Assembly (NCBI GenBank): GCA_002427605.1
Contig: DIRT01000011.1
Coordinates: 1-26,483 of the forward strand
Length of the DNA stretch: 26,483 nucleotides
Source: Bacteroidales bacterium UBA5429
GTDB lineage: Bacteria > Bacteroidota > Bacteroidia > Bacteroidales > WCHB1-69
Reading direction: 5' to 3'
Both the position numbers and the translations under genes were made by a program. This document shows positions 1 through 8,635 of this stretch, piece by piece (position 1 is the stretch's first letter; each line of letters starts with the position of its first letter). The notes beneath the pieces are model-generated. The model searched no databases, was not told the origin of the DNA, and was given only the letters and a program-made list of their open reading frames with translations.

Positions 1-510
1 AAATTGTTATTTTTACACAGCCTGACAGGAGGTGTAGCCGGATAAAGGGGTGTATTATCCTGGAATTTGTACAATCCTCTACTAGCTCCCACATTGGTGG
101 ATGTAAACTTAGGAGAAGGGCTTCCCCATCCGGGAACCGCTTCATTGACAGCAATAACTAAGTTACTCACTCCATCGTAGGCAAAGGGTTGATCTAATTC
201 TATCTCAATCCACCCGGAACTGGTTGGGAAAGTAACTTCACCATTGAAAACTTCTGTCAAATCAGCTAAAGCAACCCAGTCAGTTGTACTCGAAAAAGCT
301 GTTTTGGAACTGTTTCCCCAAATAGATCTCCCAAATATTTGCAGTGTTAAAGTTGCCGACTCCATCCCAATGCCAACGCAACTTTGTAATGGAATCAAAG
401 GTGTTATTCCAACCACCATTCTCTAACTCAGACTTTAACACAATATGCTGAGTATAAGAATACTCATATAAAACATACATTGGAATGTAGTAGAAATTTA
501 GATTTTTTTT
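1..510 (-). pseudogene. Decayed fragment of a T9SS-type secreted protein
   Basis: Two overlapping minus-strand reading frames join into one protein-like sequence. The upstream frame runs from about 510 to 316 and contains YIPMYVLYEYSYTQHIV and then NIWEIYLG. The downstream frame runs from about 320 to 1 and contains STTDWVALADLTEVFNG and then GVSNLVIAVNEAVPGWGSP. From memory, this series (YSYTQ-I, W-IYLG, STTDW, VFNG, NLV-AV-E) is typical of modules in large Bacteroidota secreted proteins that end in a sorting domain. The frames join if one G is removed from the four-base run at 316-319. The 5' side is also broken: an in-frame TAG lies at 511-513, the homology-like text begins right after it, and the only ATG (480) is internal to it. 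No signal peptide is visible. The fragment lies 31 bases downstream of the recR stop and continues beyond the window. A sequencing slip in the run could explain the frameshift but not the missing 5' end. Confidence 0.6.
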
Positions 511-541
511 CTAAAATGTTATAAAAGGAGTAAAAAAGCAA

Positions 542-1162
542 CTATTTAATAAAGGTCTGCTCAATGTCGGTACGGGTCAGCAATGAACGACTCAATGTAA
601 CCGGATCCGTATATTCCAGTTCTTCATTGATACCAACTCCCCGTGCCAATGTCGTAATTTTAGAAACCCAATCTTTTATTGACTTATATATATAATAATT
701 GGTAGTATCTCCTTCCGGGGTAGCCGGGAGAGCCAAAAGAACTTCAACCGGTTTAGATTCTGACACTCTGTTGACTAGTTCCTGCACTCTGATTTGTTGA
801 GGACCTATACCATCCATGGGAGAGATGACCCCGCCCAAAACATGATAGACACCTCTGTATTGTTGAGTATTTTCAATCGCTATCACATCCCTGATATCCT
901 GAACAACACAAATGGTTGTTTGATCCCGTTTAGGATCGGCACAAATAGAGCAAATCGCTTCGTCTGAAAGGTTATAACATACTGAGCATATCTTTAACTC
1001 TTCATGTAACTTTTGAATAGCATCTGTCAATAATGTCAATTCTCCCGCATCTTTTTTTACTAAATCCAACACTATACGTAGTGCCGATCTTTTTCCGATA
1101 CCGGGCAGTTTTGCTACTTCATTGACACAATTTTCTAATATTTTCGAATATTGAATTAACAT
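542..1162 (-). CDS. recR: Recombination mediator protein RecR
   Basis: RecR acts with RecO and RecF to load RecA on gapped DNA during recombinational repair in the cytoplasm. The protein has 206 residues, close to the usual 200 or so. In order it shows a helix-hairpin-helix region (about 18-28, LPGIGKRSA), a four-cysteine zinc finger (C59, C62, C71, C74), and a Toprim domain (about 82-175) with the RecR-typical stretches YHVLGGVISPMDGIGP and LPATPEGDTTNYYIY. The C-terminal part has LARGVGINEELEYTDPVTL, also family-typical. One oddity: the glutamate that I recall at the start of the Toprim motif (VVE in relatives) is glutamine here (VVQ, Q88). A possible -7 box on the minus strand lies at 1179-1186. 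The gene stands alone, divergent from the C10 protease gene. Confidence 0.96.
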   Translation of the reverse strand: MLIQYSKILENCVNEVAKLPGIGKRSALRIVLDLVKKDAGELTLLTDAIQKLHEELKICSVCYNLSDEAICSICADPKRDQTTICVVQDIRDVIAIENTQQYRGVYHVLGGVISPMDGIGPQQIRVQELVNRVSESKPVEVLLALPATPEGDTTNYYIYKSIKDWVSKITTLARGVGINEELEYTDPVTLSRSLLTRTDIEQTFIK

Positions 1163-1178
1163 CCTGGATTTTTTTTGG

Positions 1179-1186
1179 CAAAAATA
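1179..1186 (-). promoter_or_regulatory. Possible -7 promoter box for recR
   Basis: On the minus strand this reads TATTTTTG, matching the Bacteroidota -7 consensus TAnnTTTG, and it ends 17 bases before the recR start codon. No clear TTG at the -33 position was seen, and the surroundings are A/T-rich, so a chance match is possible. Confidence 0.35.
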
Positions 1187-1219
1187 AAAATTTTCTTGAT
1201 ATTTATTACTATTTATTGC

Positions 1220-1227
1220 TATCTTTG
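1220..1227 (+). promoter_or_regulatory. -7 promoter box for the C10 protease gene
   Basis: TATCTTTG matches TAnnTTTG and lies 38 bases before the start codon at 1266. A TTG at 1196-1198, about 21 bases upstream, could serve as the -33 element. The 10-base string TATCTTTGCA is shared with the minus-strand box of pyrE, which supports a common promoter type. Confidence 0.6.
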
Positions 1228-1265
1228 CAGGTTAATAACTATTCTTTAATGTAAGAAATTTTCAC

Positions 1266-3368
1266 ATGAAAAAATTTACTTTAATTTTATTTTTATTTCT
1301 TAGCTCTACACTGATAGCCTATTCATCAGTCCCACAGAATATTGCAAAAAATGTGGCATACAATTTCGTAATAGAAAAGGGTGAAATCTTAAACTGCAGT
1401 ATTGATAAAATTGAATTGATCGAAACTTTTTACAATCAAAATGAAGAGGTGATGTACCTTTTCAACATTGCCGGTCAAGGATTTGTTTTGGTTTCTGCTT
1501 CACCTATTGCGCACCCCATTTTAGCATTCTCTTTCGAATACCCATACCAAACCAATCCTGCATTGGAGGCCTGGTTAAATGGTTATGTTGATCAAATCGT
1601 ACAACATACCAAGGCGGGAACCCCCATTCCTCCTAAAAATCAACGTGCCTGGGATCATTACACGGCATCCCCTTTTACTCCCTATTCAACCAGTGATGTG
1701 GTTGTTGGACCACTTATCACCACCCGTTGGGATCAAAACAAATATTACAACACGTATTGTCCCTGGGATCTTGCCGCCGGGTCCTATTACGATTATCGAG
1801 TTCCCAATGGATGTGTTGCATTGGCTATGGCACAGTTGATGAATTACTATCGTCATCCTGAAACAGGAGTTAGTGGAACCTCCTATGTTCCATCGCCTTA
1901 TCCAAGACAAACAGTCTATTTTGATCAACATACTTACCATTGGAATGCCATGACCAATCGGGCAATGGAATACACCAATGAAATTGCAAAACTGGTTTAT
2001 CACGTTGGAGTTTCCTGTGAAATGGGATATAGTCCTGATGGTTCAGGTGCTTACACTCAATTAGCAGCAGAAAGGTTAGTAGAGCATTTTAAATACAGCA
2101 CTGACTTTCGTGTTACCTCTCCGATAGAATTCGCCAGTAATCCTCCGGACTATGTCGTATTGCTAAAAAAAGAACTAGACTCTTTACATCCTTTGGTTTA
2201 TAGTGGCTACTCCATGGGTGGAGGTCATGCCTTCCTTAGTGACGGTTACCGTGATGATGATTATTTTCACTTCAACTGGGGTTGGGGCGGTTCCGGTGAT
2301 GGGTACTTTATTCATGACCAGATCACCTTCAATCAAAATGTATCAGTGATTCGTAAATTGTACCCTGCATCAGATTACCCGCTTTACTGCAGTGCCACTA
2401 CCCGATTAACCGCCTCTACAGGCTATGTTACCGATGGCTCTACCAACAAACCTTATCAAACCAATCCGGATTGTGGATGGATGGTAGCTGTACCCACTGC
2501 AACCAGTTATACTTTTACATTTGACCGTCTTAGTTTGTATCCCAATGTTGATTTTCTAACCATCTATAACGGTCCTTCAGAAAGTGATGGAGTAGCTCAC
2601 ACTTTTACCGGAACTACACTCCCTACCGGCTCATTTACAATCAATGCGGATAGCGTTCTGATTCAGTTTACAACTACCGATCCAAATAAAGATCAGCATA
2701 ATTATCAAGGATTTTTGATGAGCTATACCAGTAATCCCCAAGGAGGTGATTGTGCTTTTAACACCAATTTAACCCAACAGGTTCATGCCATTCTCTCCGA
2801 TGAAAGTCCGGCAGGTGTAAACTACAAACCTTCCCATATATGTAACTGGAATATCAAGCCTACTTTTGTTACCAGTTATGCTTTTGCTTTTACCCGTTTT
2901 GATTTGGGATTAGGTGATTTTGTGGACATTTATGATATGACTACAACCACTCCCATTTTTTGGAAAAGATTTGACATTTATAATATGCCATCCGGCATAA
3001 TGAATGCTCCATTCCCACGTATGAAAGTGACCTTTGTATCGGATAACTTTGATCAAAAAGATGGATTTGATCTGGAATATTATGCTATAGTGGGAGTCAA
3101 TGAAGAATCGGAATTGAACGACTTTGGCTATTATCCCAATCCGGCATCAGACTATTTTACCTTACAGTTTGAAAGCGACAAACATGAAACTATGGAGTGT
3201 AAAATTATTGATTTGAGCGGCAAAATTGTTCATTTACAAGAAATTAACCATGCCGGCGGAGAGTACAGTGAAACCATTTCTGTTTCTCATTTGGCTAATG
3301 GAATCTACTTCTTAACTTTAACAACATCAACAGGAAAAGCGGGAGGGAAATTAATTATTAACAAATGA
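1266..3368 (+). CDS. Secreted C10-family cysteine protease with two CUB-like domains and T9SS sorting domain
   Basis: This is a predicted extracellular streptopain-type (peptidase C10) protease of 700 residues. A signal peptide covers about 1-20. Residues 25-135 resemble the inhibitory Spi-type propeptide. The catalytic domain (about 145-370) shows the nucleophile C183 in the stretch NGCVALAMAQLMNYY and the catalytic histidine H321 in GGGHAFLSDGY. It is followed by the aromatic motif FHFNWGWGGSGDGYF, typical of C10 enzymes. Two CUB-like beta domains follow (about 375-488 and 496-608), each starting at a cysteine and carrying YNG- or D-F-DIYD-type strands. The last 80 residues (YYPNPASDYF ... 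LANGIYFL ... GKLIINK) form a type A T9SS sorting domain, so export through the type IX system and removal of this tail are expected. It starts a run of three co-directed exported-protein genes, with the next gene only 7 bases away. The substrate is unknown. Confidence 0.9.
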   Translation: MKKFTLILFLFLSSTLIAYSSVPQNIAKNVAYNFVIEKGEILNCSIDKIELIETFYNQNEEVMYLFNIAGQGFVLVSASPIAHPILAFSFEYPYQTNPALEAWLNGYVDQIVQHTKAGTPIPPKNQRAWDHYTASPFTPYSTSDVVVGPLITTRWDQNKYYNTYCPWDLAAGSYYDYRVPNGCVALAMAQLMNYYRHPETGVSGTSYVPSPYPRQTVYFDQHTYHWNAMTNRAMEYTNEIAKLVYHVGVSCEMGYSPDGSGAYTQLAAERLVEHFKYSTDFRVTSPIEFASNPPDYVVLLKKELDSLHPLVYSGYSMGGGHAFLSDGYRDDDYFHFNWGWGGSGDGYFIHDQITFNQNVSVIRKLYPASDYPLYCSATTRLTASTGYVTDGSTNKPYQTNPDCGWMVAVPTATSYTFTFDRLSLYPNVDFLTIYNGPSESDGVAHTFTGTTLPTGSFTINADSVLIQFTTTDPNKDQHNYQGFLMSYTSNPQGGDCAFNTNLTQQVHAILSDESPAGVNYKPSHICNWNIKPTFVTSYAFAFTRFDLGLGDFVDIYDMTTTTPIFWKRFDIYNMPSGIMNAPFPRMKVTFVSDNFDQKDGFDLEYYAIVGVNEESELNDFGYYPNPASDYFTLQFESDKHETMECKIIDLSGKIVHLQEINHAGGEYSETISVSHLANGIYFLTLTTSTGKAGGKLIINK

Positions 3369-3375
3369 TAAAGAT

Positions 3376-6300
3376 ATGCTTTTTTTAAGAAAACTCTTTT
3401 TCTGGGTTTTGGCATTCTGCCTCATTGAAGCAGCTTCTGCCCACGATTTGGATAGTGTTCTTGAAAAAAACATCAGTTTTATTGAAAATATAGGTCAGTG
3501 GGAAGATGAAGTCCTTTTCAAATTGGCCTACCAGAATAGCACACTCTTTTTTGAACGCCATGGAGTGACTCATGTTCTTATCGACCCCAAGGGATTGGAA
3601 GAGATACGAAACTCCAAATTCACACGTAAACCTGTAAGCCCAACACTGAATGCACACGCTTACAGGCTCTCCTTTCGCGATGCACTACCGTCCCCCCAAA
3701 TTAATAAATATCATAAAAAAAGTTATTATCATAATTATTACCTCGGGAATGATCCTACACGCTGGAAATCAGAAGTTCCATTGTATCAAGCGATTGAATA
3801 TCAAGAGCTATATCGGGGAATTAACCTTCGCTATTTTGAGCAGGAGTATCTTCTGAAGTATGAGTTTGAAATTGCACCTTATGCAGACCCGGGACAAATA
3901 AAAATGGTTTATGAAGGAGATGTGAAGCTTTCCATTAAAGGGGGAATGCTCTTTATCAAAACCAGTGTTGGAGAGGTTCGGGAGATGCAACCCTATGCTT
4001 ATCAGATTGACAATCAAGGAAATAAAAAAGAGATCTCCTGTCGTTTTAACCTTCAAAGGAATAGTGTTACTTTTGAACTGGGAGATTATGATCCGGCCCA
4101 AAAGTTGATTATAGACCCCACTTTGATTTTTTCCACCTATACAGGTTCAACTGCAGACAATTGGGGATTTACGGCCACCTATGATTTAGACGGCAACATG
4201 TATGGAGCGGGCATTGCCAACAATACCGGATATCCGCTCAGTCTGGGGGCTTATCAAAATTTTTATGCCGGATATTGGGATATTGCCATCAGTAAATTTA
4301 ACCCTACCGGAACGCAATTGCTTTTTTCCACCTATTTAGGGGGTGCTATGTCGGAAATGCCACACAGTCTGGTCGCTAATCACAACAAGGAGTTGTACCT
4401 TTTTGGAACAACCGGCTCTTCCAATTTTCCAATTACTTCACAAGCCTATCAACCGGTATTTAATGGAGGAAACAATTGTACTACCACTAATGCTATAAAT
4501 TTCCCTCAAGGAACTGATATTGTGATCGTTAAGTTCAATCAAAGTGGAACTCAGCTTTTAGCTTCAACCTATTTGGGGGGAACCGGTAACGACGGTCTAA
4601 ATTTAGCCGACGTCTTGGTTAAAAACTATGCTGATGAAGTTAGGGGTGAAATTATTCTGGATGACCAAAGTAACCTGTATCTCACTTCTTCGACTTTATC
4701 TGCCGATTTTCCCGTCACGACAGGTGTGCCATTTTCCGGTGTCCAGGCTGCTATTCTCTGCAAATTGAATCATAATCTTTCTTCTTTAATTTGGAGTAAT
4801 TATTTTGGGGGGGATGGAAGTAATTACTCTGTTGCCGGTTATAGTCTTGCATTCGGACCCAATAACTCTGTTTTCATTACCGGGGGTACAAACAGTCCAA
4901 CCTTAGCGGGAACGGCTCAGGGAGTGCAAACAACTTATGGTGGTGGCGTTACAGATGGCTATTTAGCTCGTTTTGACGCTCAAGGTGAAAACTTACTGGG
5001 GTTTACCTATTGTGGAAGTGACGTTTATGATCAGTCTTATTTGGTTAAAACTGATCGCTATTTCTATCCTCACATTGTAGGACAAACTTCAGCTCCGATG
5101 TATTCTTTCTATCAAAATGCAACATGGCACTTCGGGATGGGACAATTTATAAGCAAGTACACTCCTACTCTGGATTCTATAGTATGGTCAACGGAATTCG
5201 GCAATAATTTAGCCGGTCCTGACATCTCCCCTACTGCGCTGTTGGTGGATGTCTGCAACAGAATCTATATTTCCGGCTGGGGAGGCAATCGTATCAATGG
5301 TTTCGGGGGCACTTCCGGTTTACCGATTACTTCGGATGCGATTCAACCCACAACAGACAATAACGACTACTACCTGATGTGTATCGCGGATGATGCTTCT
5401 GCACTGCTATACGGTACTTATTTTGGAAGTTCACAATTTATGCCGGCGGAACATGTGGATGGCGGAACCAGTCGTTTTGACAAGCAAGGACGTATCTATC
5501 AGGCAGTTTGTGCCGGATGCGGAGGTTCAAGCAGTTTCCCAACCACTCCGGGAGCATACTCACAAACCAACAATAGCAGTAATTGCAACCTGGCCGTATT
5601 TAAGATTGACTTCGAAATTCCGGCAGTCATTAGCGAATTTGATATGCCCAATACCGTGTGCGCTCCTGCAACGATCCAATTTACCAATAACTCTCTGACT
5701 TTAGGACCCAATACGAATTTTTTCTGGGATTTTGGAGATGGAACAACTTCCACTTCATTCCAACCGGACCACACTTATTCTCAACCCGGGACTTACCAGA
5801 TTACATTGATTGTTCAAGACTTAAGCAGTTGCAACCTGGCAGATACAATTACAAAATCCGTACTGGTACTAAGCAACTCTTCCCAATATTTTCCCAATCT
5901 ATTCAGTTGTGCCGGTGACCCTGTTCAGATTGGACTCCCTCCGGCTGCAGAGGGTACCGTGACCTATACCTGGACTCCCACAACCGGATTAAGCAACAGT
6001 TCCATATCCAATCCATATGCTTCACCCACCAATACAACGACTTACCAGCTACTAATCTCTGACGGAACGTGCAGTGACACCATATACCAGACTGTAGAAG
6101 TGGTTGAGATTGACATTGATCTTCCCCCGCAAATTGTAATATGCGAAGGAGAGGATTTGCTTTTTACCCCAACCATCAACGCAACACATAGTAATCTGCT
6201 CTATTATTGGTCCAGTAACCCCAACTTTACTACCTTCCTCAACAACGATTATTCAGACCCTACACTTCAAATTAGTTCCTCCTGGGGATCAGGAGTCCTC

Positions 6301-7140
6301 TACCTCAAAGTTGTGATGGAACCGTGTGAGGTTATCGCTTCCGTTCCCTTCACCGTTTCTACAGTTGAGTATATTGATCCTGAACAATTTGTAAGTTGTT
6401 TCAATGAAAATGTAGAACTTCAGCTGGCAATCATTACACCCAACTGCACCTACCAATGGGCACCGGAGGAGTATATTATTTCTGGAGGCAACAGTGCCAA
6501 CCCGGTAGTTAATCCTCCAACACTCACCACTTTTTATGTAACCATCACCAACAGCGATGGGTGTACTGCTGTCGTTTCCGTTGAGGTAGCCAAACAGAGT
6601 GGAACTTTCCCCTTTCCATTGGAAGCCTGGTGCGATGATACCGATATTTTCATAGGTGAATCAACCTTTTTAGAATCAACAAATTACACAGACAATCAAT
6701 ACACCTACTCATGGACTCCCTCAGAATCATTATCTTCACCTCATACCCCAACTACTACAGCCTCACCTGAAGTAACAACGCTCTACACCATTGAAGTAAC
6801 CGACCATTTTGGCTGTACAAAAAGTGATACCATTACCGTTTTTGTAACTGAACGGATCTGTGATGAACCTTACGTTTACGTTCCTAACGCATTTACCCCA
6901 AATAATGATGGTAAAAATGACATCTTGTTCGTTCGAAGTGACATTCTGGAAGAGTTCGTTTTAAGTATATATGACCGATGGGGAGAACTGATTTTTGAAA
7001 CCAACTCATTAGATAAAGGATGGGATGGAACTTATAAAAATGAACCCTGTATGCCTGGTGTATACGACTACTTTTTGGAAGGGTATTGCAATAACAAAAA
7101 AGAGATTCTTAAAAAAGGAAATATCACACTAATCCGTTAA
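3376..7140 (+). CDS. Large secreted adhesin-like protein: DUF7948-like N-terminus, SBBP-type repeats, PKD domain, type B T9SS sorting domain
   Basis: A 1254-residue exported protein. A signal peptide (about 1-22, ending ASA) precedes a region starting ENIGQWEDEVLF, the N-terminal pattern of Bacteroidota proteins annotated as DUF7948. From about 250 to 740 come repeated STYLGG or NYFGG segments that fit SBBP-type beta-propeller repeats. A PKD domain follows at about 755-835 (FFWDFGDGTTSTSFQPDHTY), then Ig-like cysteine-containing segments. The end (about 1165-1254: VPNAFTPNNDGKND, IYDRWGELIFE, GWDGTYKN, PGVYDYFLEGY) is a textbook type B, gliding-motility-associated sorting domain. The protein is therefore probably exported by T9SS and held at, or released from, the cell surface. 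The gene has only 10 bases before the next one, which encodes a barrel of the type that often partners type B cargo. The binding target cannot be read from the sequence. Confidence 0.88.
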   Translation: MLFLRKLFFWVLAFCLIEAASAHDLDSVLEKNISFIENIGQWEDEVLFKLAYQNSTLFFERHGVTHVLIDPKGLEEIRNSKFTRKPVSPTLNAHAYRLSFRDALPSPQINKYHKKSYYHNYYLGNDPTRWKSEVPLYQAIEYQELYRGINLRYFEQEYLLKYEFEIAPYADPGQIKMVYEGDVKLSIKGGMLFIKTSVGEVREMQPYAYQIDNQGNKKEISCRFNLQRNSVTFELGDYDPAQKLIIDPTLIFSTYTGSTADNWGFTATYDLDGNMYGAGIANNTGYPLSLGAYQNFYAGYWDIAISKFNPTGTQLLFSTYLGGAMSEMPHSLVANHNKELYLFGTTGSSNFPITSQAYQPVFNGGNNCTTTNAINFPQGTDIVIVKFNQSGTQLLASTYLGGTGNDGLNLADVLVKNYADEVRGEIILDDQSNLYLTSSTLSADFPVTTGVPFSGVQAAILCKLNHNLSSLIWSNYFGGDGSNYSVAGYSLAFGPNNSVFITGGTNSPTLAGTAQGVQTTYGGGVTDGYLARFDAQGENLLGFTYCGSDVYDQSYLVKTDRYFYPHIVGQTSAPMYSFYQNATWHFGMGQFISKYTPTLDSIVWSTEFGNNLAGPDISPTALLVDVCNRIYISGWGGNRINGFGGTSGLPITSDAIQPTTDNNDYYLMCIADDASALLYGTYFGSSQFMPAEHVDGGTSRFDKQGRIYQAVCAGCGGSSSFPTTPGAYSQTNNSSNCNLAVFKIDFEIPAVISEFDMPNTVCAPATIQFTNNSLTLGPNTNFFWDFGDGTTSTSFQPDHTYSQPGTYQITLIVQDLSSCNLADTITKSVLVLSNSSQYFPNLFSCAGDPVQIGLPPAAEGTVTYTWTPTTGLSNSSISNPYASPTNTTTYQLLISDGTCSDTIYQTVEVVEIDIDLPPQIVICEGEDLLFTPTINATHSNLLYYWSSNPNFTTFLNNDYSDPTLQISSSWGSGVLYLKVVMEPCEVIASVPFTVSTVEYIDPEQFVSCFNENVELQLAIITPNCTYQWAPEEYIISGGNSANPVVNPPTLTTFYVTITNSDGCTAVVSVEVAKQSGTFPFPLEAWCDDTDIFIGESTFLESTNYTDNQYTYSWTPSESLSSPHTPTTTASPEVTTLYTIEVTDHFGCTKSDTITVFVTERICDEPYVYVPNAFTPNNDGKNDILFVRSDILEEFVLSIYDRWGELIFETNSLDKGWDGTYKNEPCMPGVYDYFLEGYCNNKKEILKKGNITLIR

Positions 7141-7150
7141 ACCTGTAGCC

Positions 7151-8575
7151 ATGAAAATAAAAGCACATATACCCATTTTGATTTTAACCTTGTGTTTATG
7201 GAGTACGGCACTGTCAGCCCAAAACTTTGACATGATCCGTTTTAGCAGCTTAAATCCTTTAGCCAGCCAATACAATCCTTCTCTTTACACTCCCTATGAA
7301 GGGTATGTTTCTTTTCCCTTGCTTAGCAATTTGAGTGTTTCCGTAAGCAATTCTAGCATTCGTTATAACAAACTATTCGATTTGGATGAATTCGGAGAAC
7401 CCACAATTCTCAATGCGGATCGTTTTCTTAGTTATATGAGTGAAAAAAACAACCTGCTGGGATCAACCTTCAGTGAAGAGATCATAGGGTTTGGTTTTCG
7501 TATTGATAAATGGTTTTTTTCTTTCAGTCAAAAACTCAAATTGGATGGACAATTAAACTATTCAAAAGATCTTTTTGGACTCATTATCAAAGGGAATAAG
7601 GGCTATATGGGACCTGATAATCCTGCAGATATAGACCTCAAAATGGACGGAACACTGTATCATGAAACTGCTTTTGGAGTTCATTATAAAGTCAATGATC
7701 AGTTCTCAGTTGGTGTAAGACCAAAATTAATTTCTGGAATTTTCGATATTAATGTACCTGACTTCAGACTCCAATTGTATACTGATCTCGATGAGAATAA
7801 TTCTTTATTGCTCCGCTATCGCAGCAGAGTGGATATCGCTACACCTTTCCCCTTAGTAAAAGAGGACACCGATGGAACACTTGTTTTTAGAGATTTTAGT
7901 CGCTCTGAATTCGTATCCCATCTATTTAACAGCGGAAAACTGAATCCCGGATTAGGAATCGATCTTGGGGGATCATATCAGATCAATGATCAGGTCCAAC
8001 TTTCAGTTTTCGTCAACGATATCGGTTTTATCAAATGGAGATCTGAGACAATCCGAATTAAAACAAAACCATTTGCGGAGGATAATTACACCAATGCTGA
8101 GGAAGGGTATGAATTCAACGAACTCGATCAGGAGATGCTTCAACAGCTTTTTACCGGTGATTCTTTAGGATCAACTCACTACATGACTTTTATAGATAGC
8201 TGTTTAAAAAAATTGGTTACTATTGAAAAGATCCCCCATTATTATAGCTCTTTAACCTCACAAATTGGAGTTGAAGGAACCTTTCAAGTCGCTCCTTCCC
8301 ATCGCTTCATTGCACTATTCAAGGGGTATATCTTCAACCAAAGATTCTTACCTACTTTTACAGCTGCTTACAATGGAACCTTTTGGGATATGCTCGACGT
8401 TATCGTTTCTTATTCCATAATGGAAAAAAGTTATGCCAATCTGGGAATAGGAGTTGGATTGCGTTTTGGTCCCTTCCATATATATGGCGCCACCAACAGT
8501 CTATTTTCTGCTTTCAGACCCATACCGCTCAATTCTACACTCATCAACTATCAGTTTGGAATGAGCTTTACATGA
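7151..8575 (+). CDS. DUF5723-like outer-membrane beta-barrel protein (PorP/SprF-like)
   Basis: A 474-residue protein with a signal peptide (about 1-23, LSAQ cleavage region) followed by NPLASQYNPSLYTPYEGYVSFPLLSNLSV. This N-terminal pattern of an asparagine- and proline-rich lead into strands is typical of Bacteroidota barrels in the DUF5723 and PorP/SprF group. Alternating hydrophobic strands continue to an aromatic end (YQFGMSFT). Family knowledge: SprF-type barrels are encoded just downstream of proteins with type B sorting domains and help their secretion. That matches the position here, 10 bases after the type B protein gene and in the same orientation. The DUF5723 label is recalled from sequence style, not from a search, and a general porin-like role is also possible. 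Confidence 0.72.
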   Translation: MKIKAHIPILILTLCLWSTALSAQNFDMIRFSSLNPLASQYNPSLYTPYEGYVSFPLLSNLSVSVSNSSIRYNKLFDLDEFGEPTILNADRFLSYMSEKNNLLGSTFSEEIIGFGFRIDKWFFSFSQKLKLDGQLNYSKDLFGLIIKGNKGYMGPDNPADIDLKMDGTLYHETAFGVHYKVNDQFSVGVRPKLISGIFDINVPDFRLQLYTDLDENNSLLLRYRSRVDIATPFPLVKEDTDGTLVFRDFSRSEFVSHLFNSGKLNPGLGIDLGGSYQINDQVQLSVFVNDIGFIKWRSETIRIKTKPFAEDNYTNAEEGYEFNELDQEMLQQLFTGDSLGSTHYMTFIDSCLKKLVTIEKIPHYYSSLTSQIGVEGTFQVAPSHRFIALFKGYIFNQRFLPTFTAAYNGTFWDMLDVIVSYSIMEKSYANLGIGVGLRFGPFHIYGATNSLFSAFRPIPLNSTLINYQFGMSFT

Positions 8576-8635
8576 GGCTATGAAAAAAATAACTAAAAAA
8601 ACAAAAACGAATATTAACTTTAAAACAAAAATATC

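Noticed and set aside
542..1162. Any of the antisense open frames within well-supported genes, such as 1686-2003 and 10842-11099
   Set aside because: They lie opposite well-supported genes and show no signal peptide, motif or promoter of their own.
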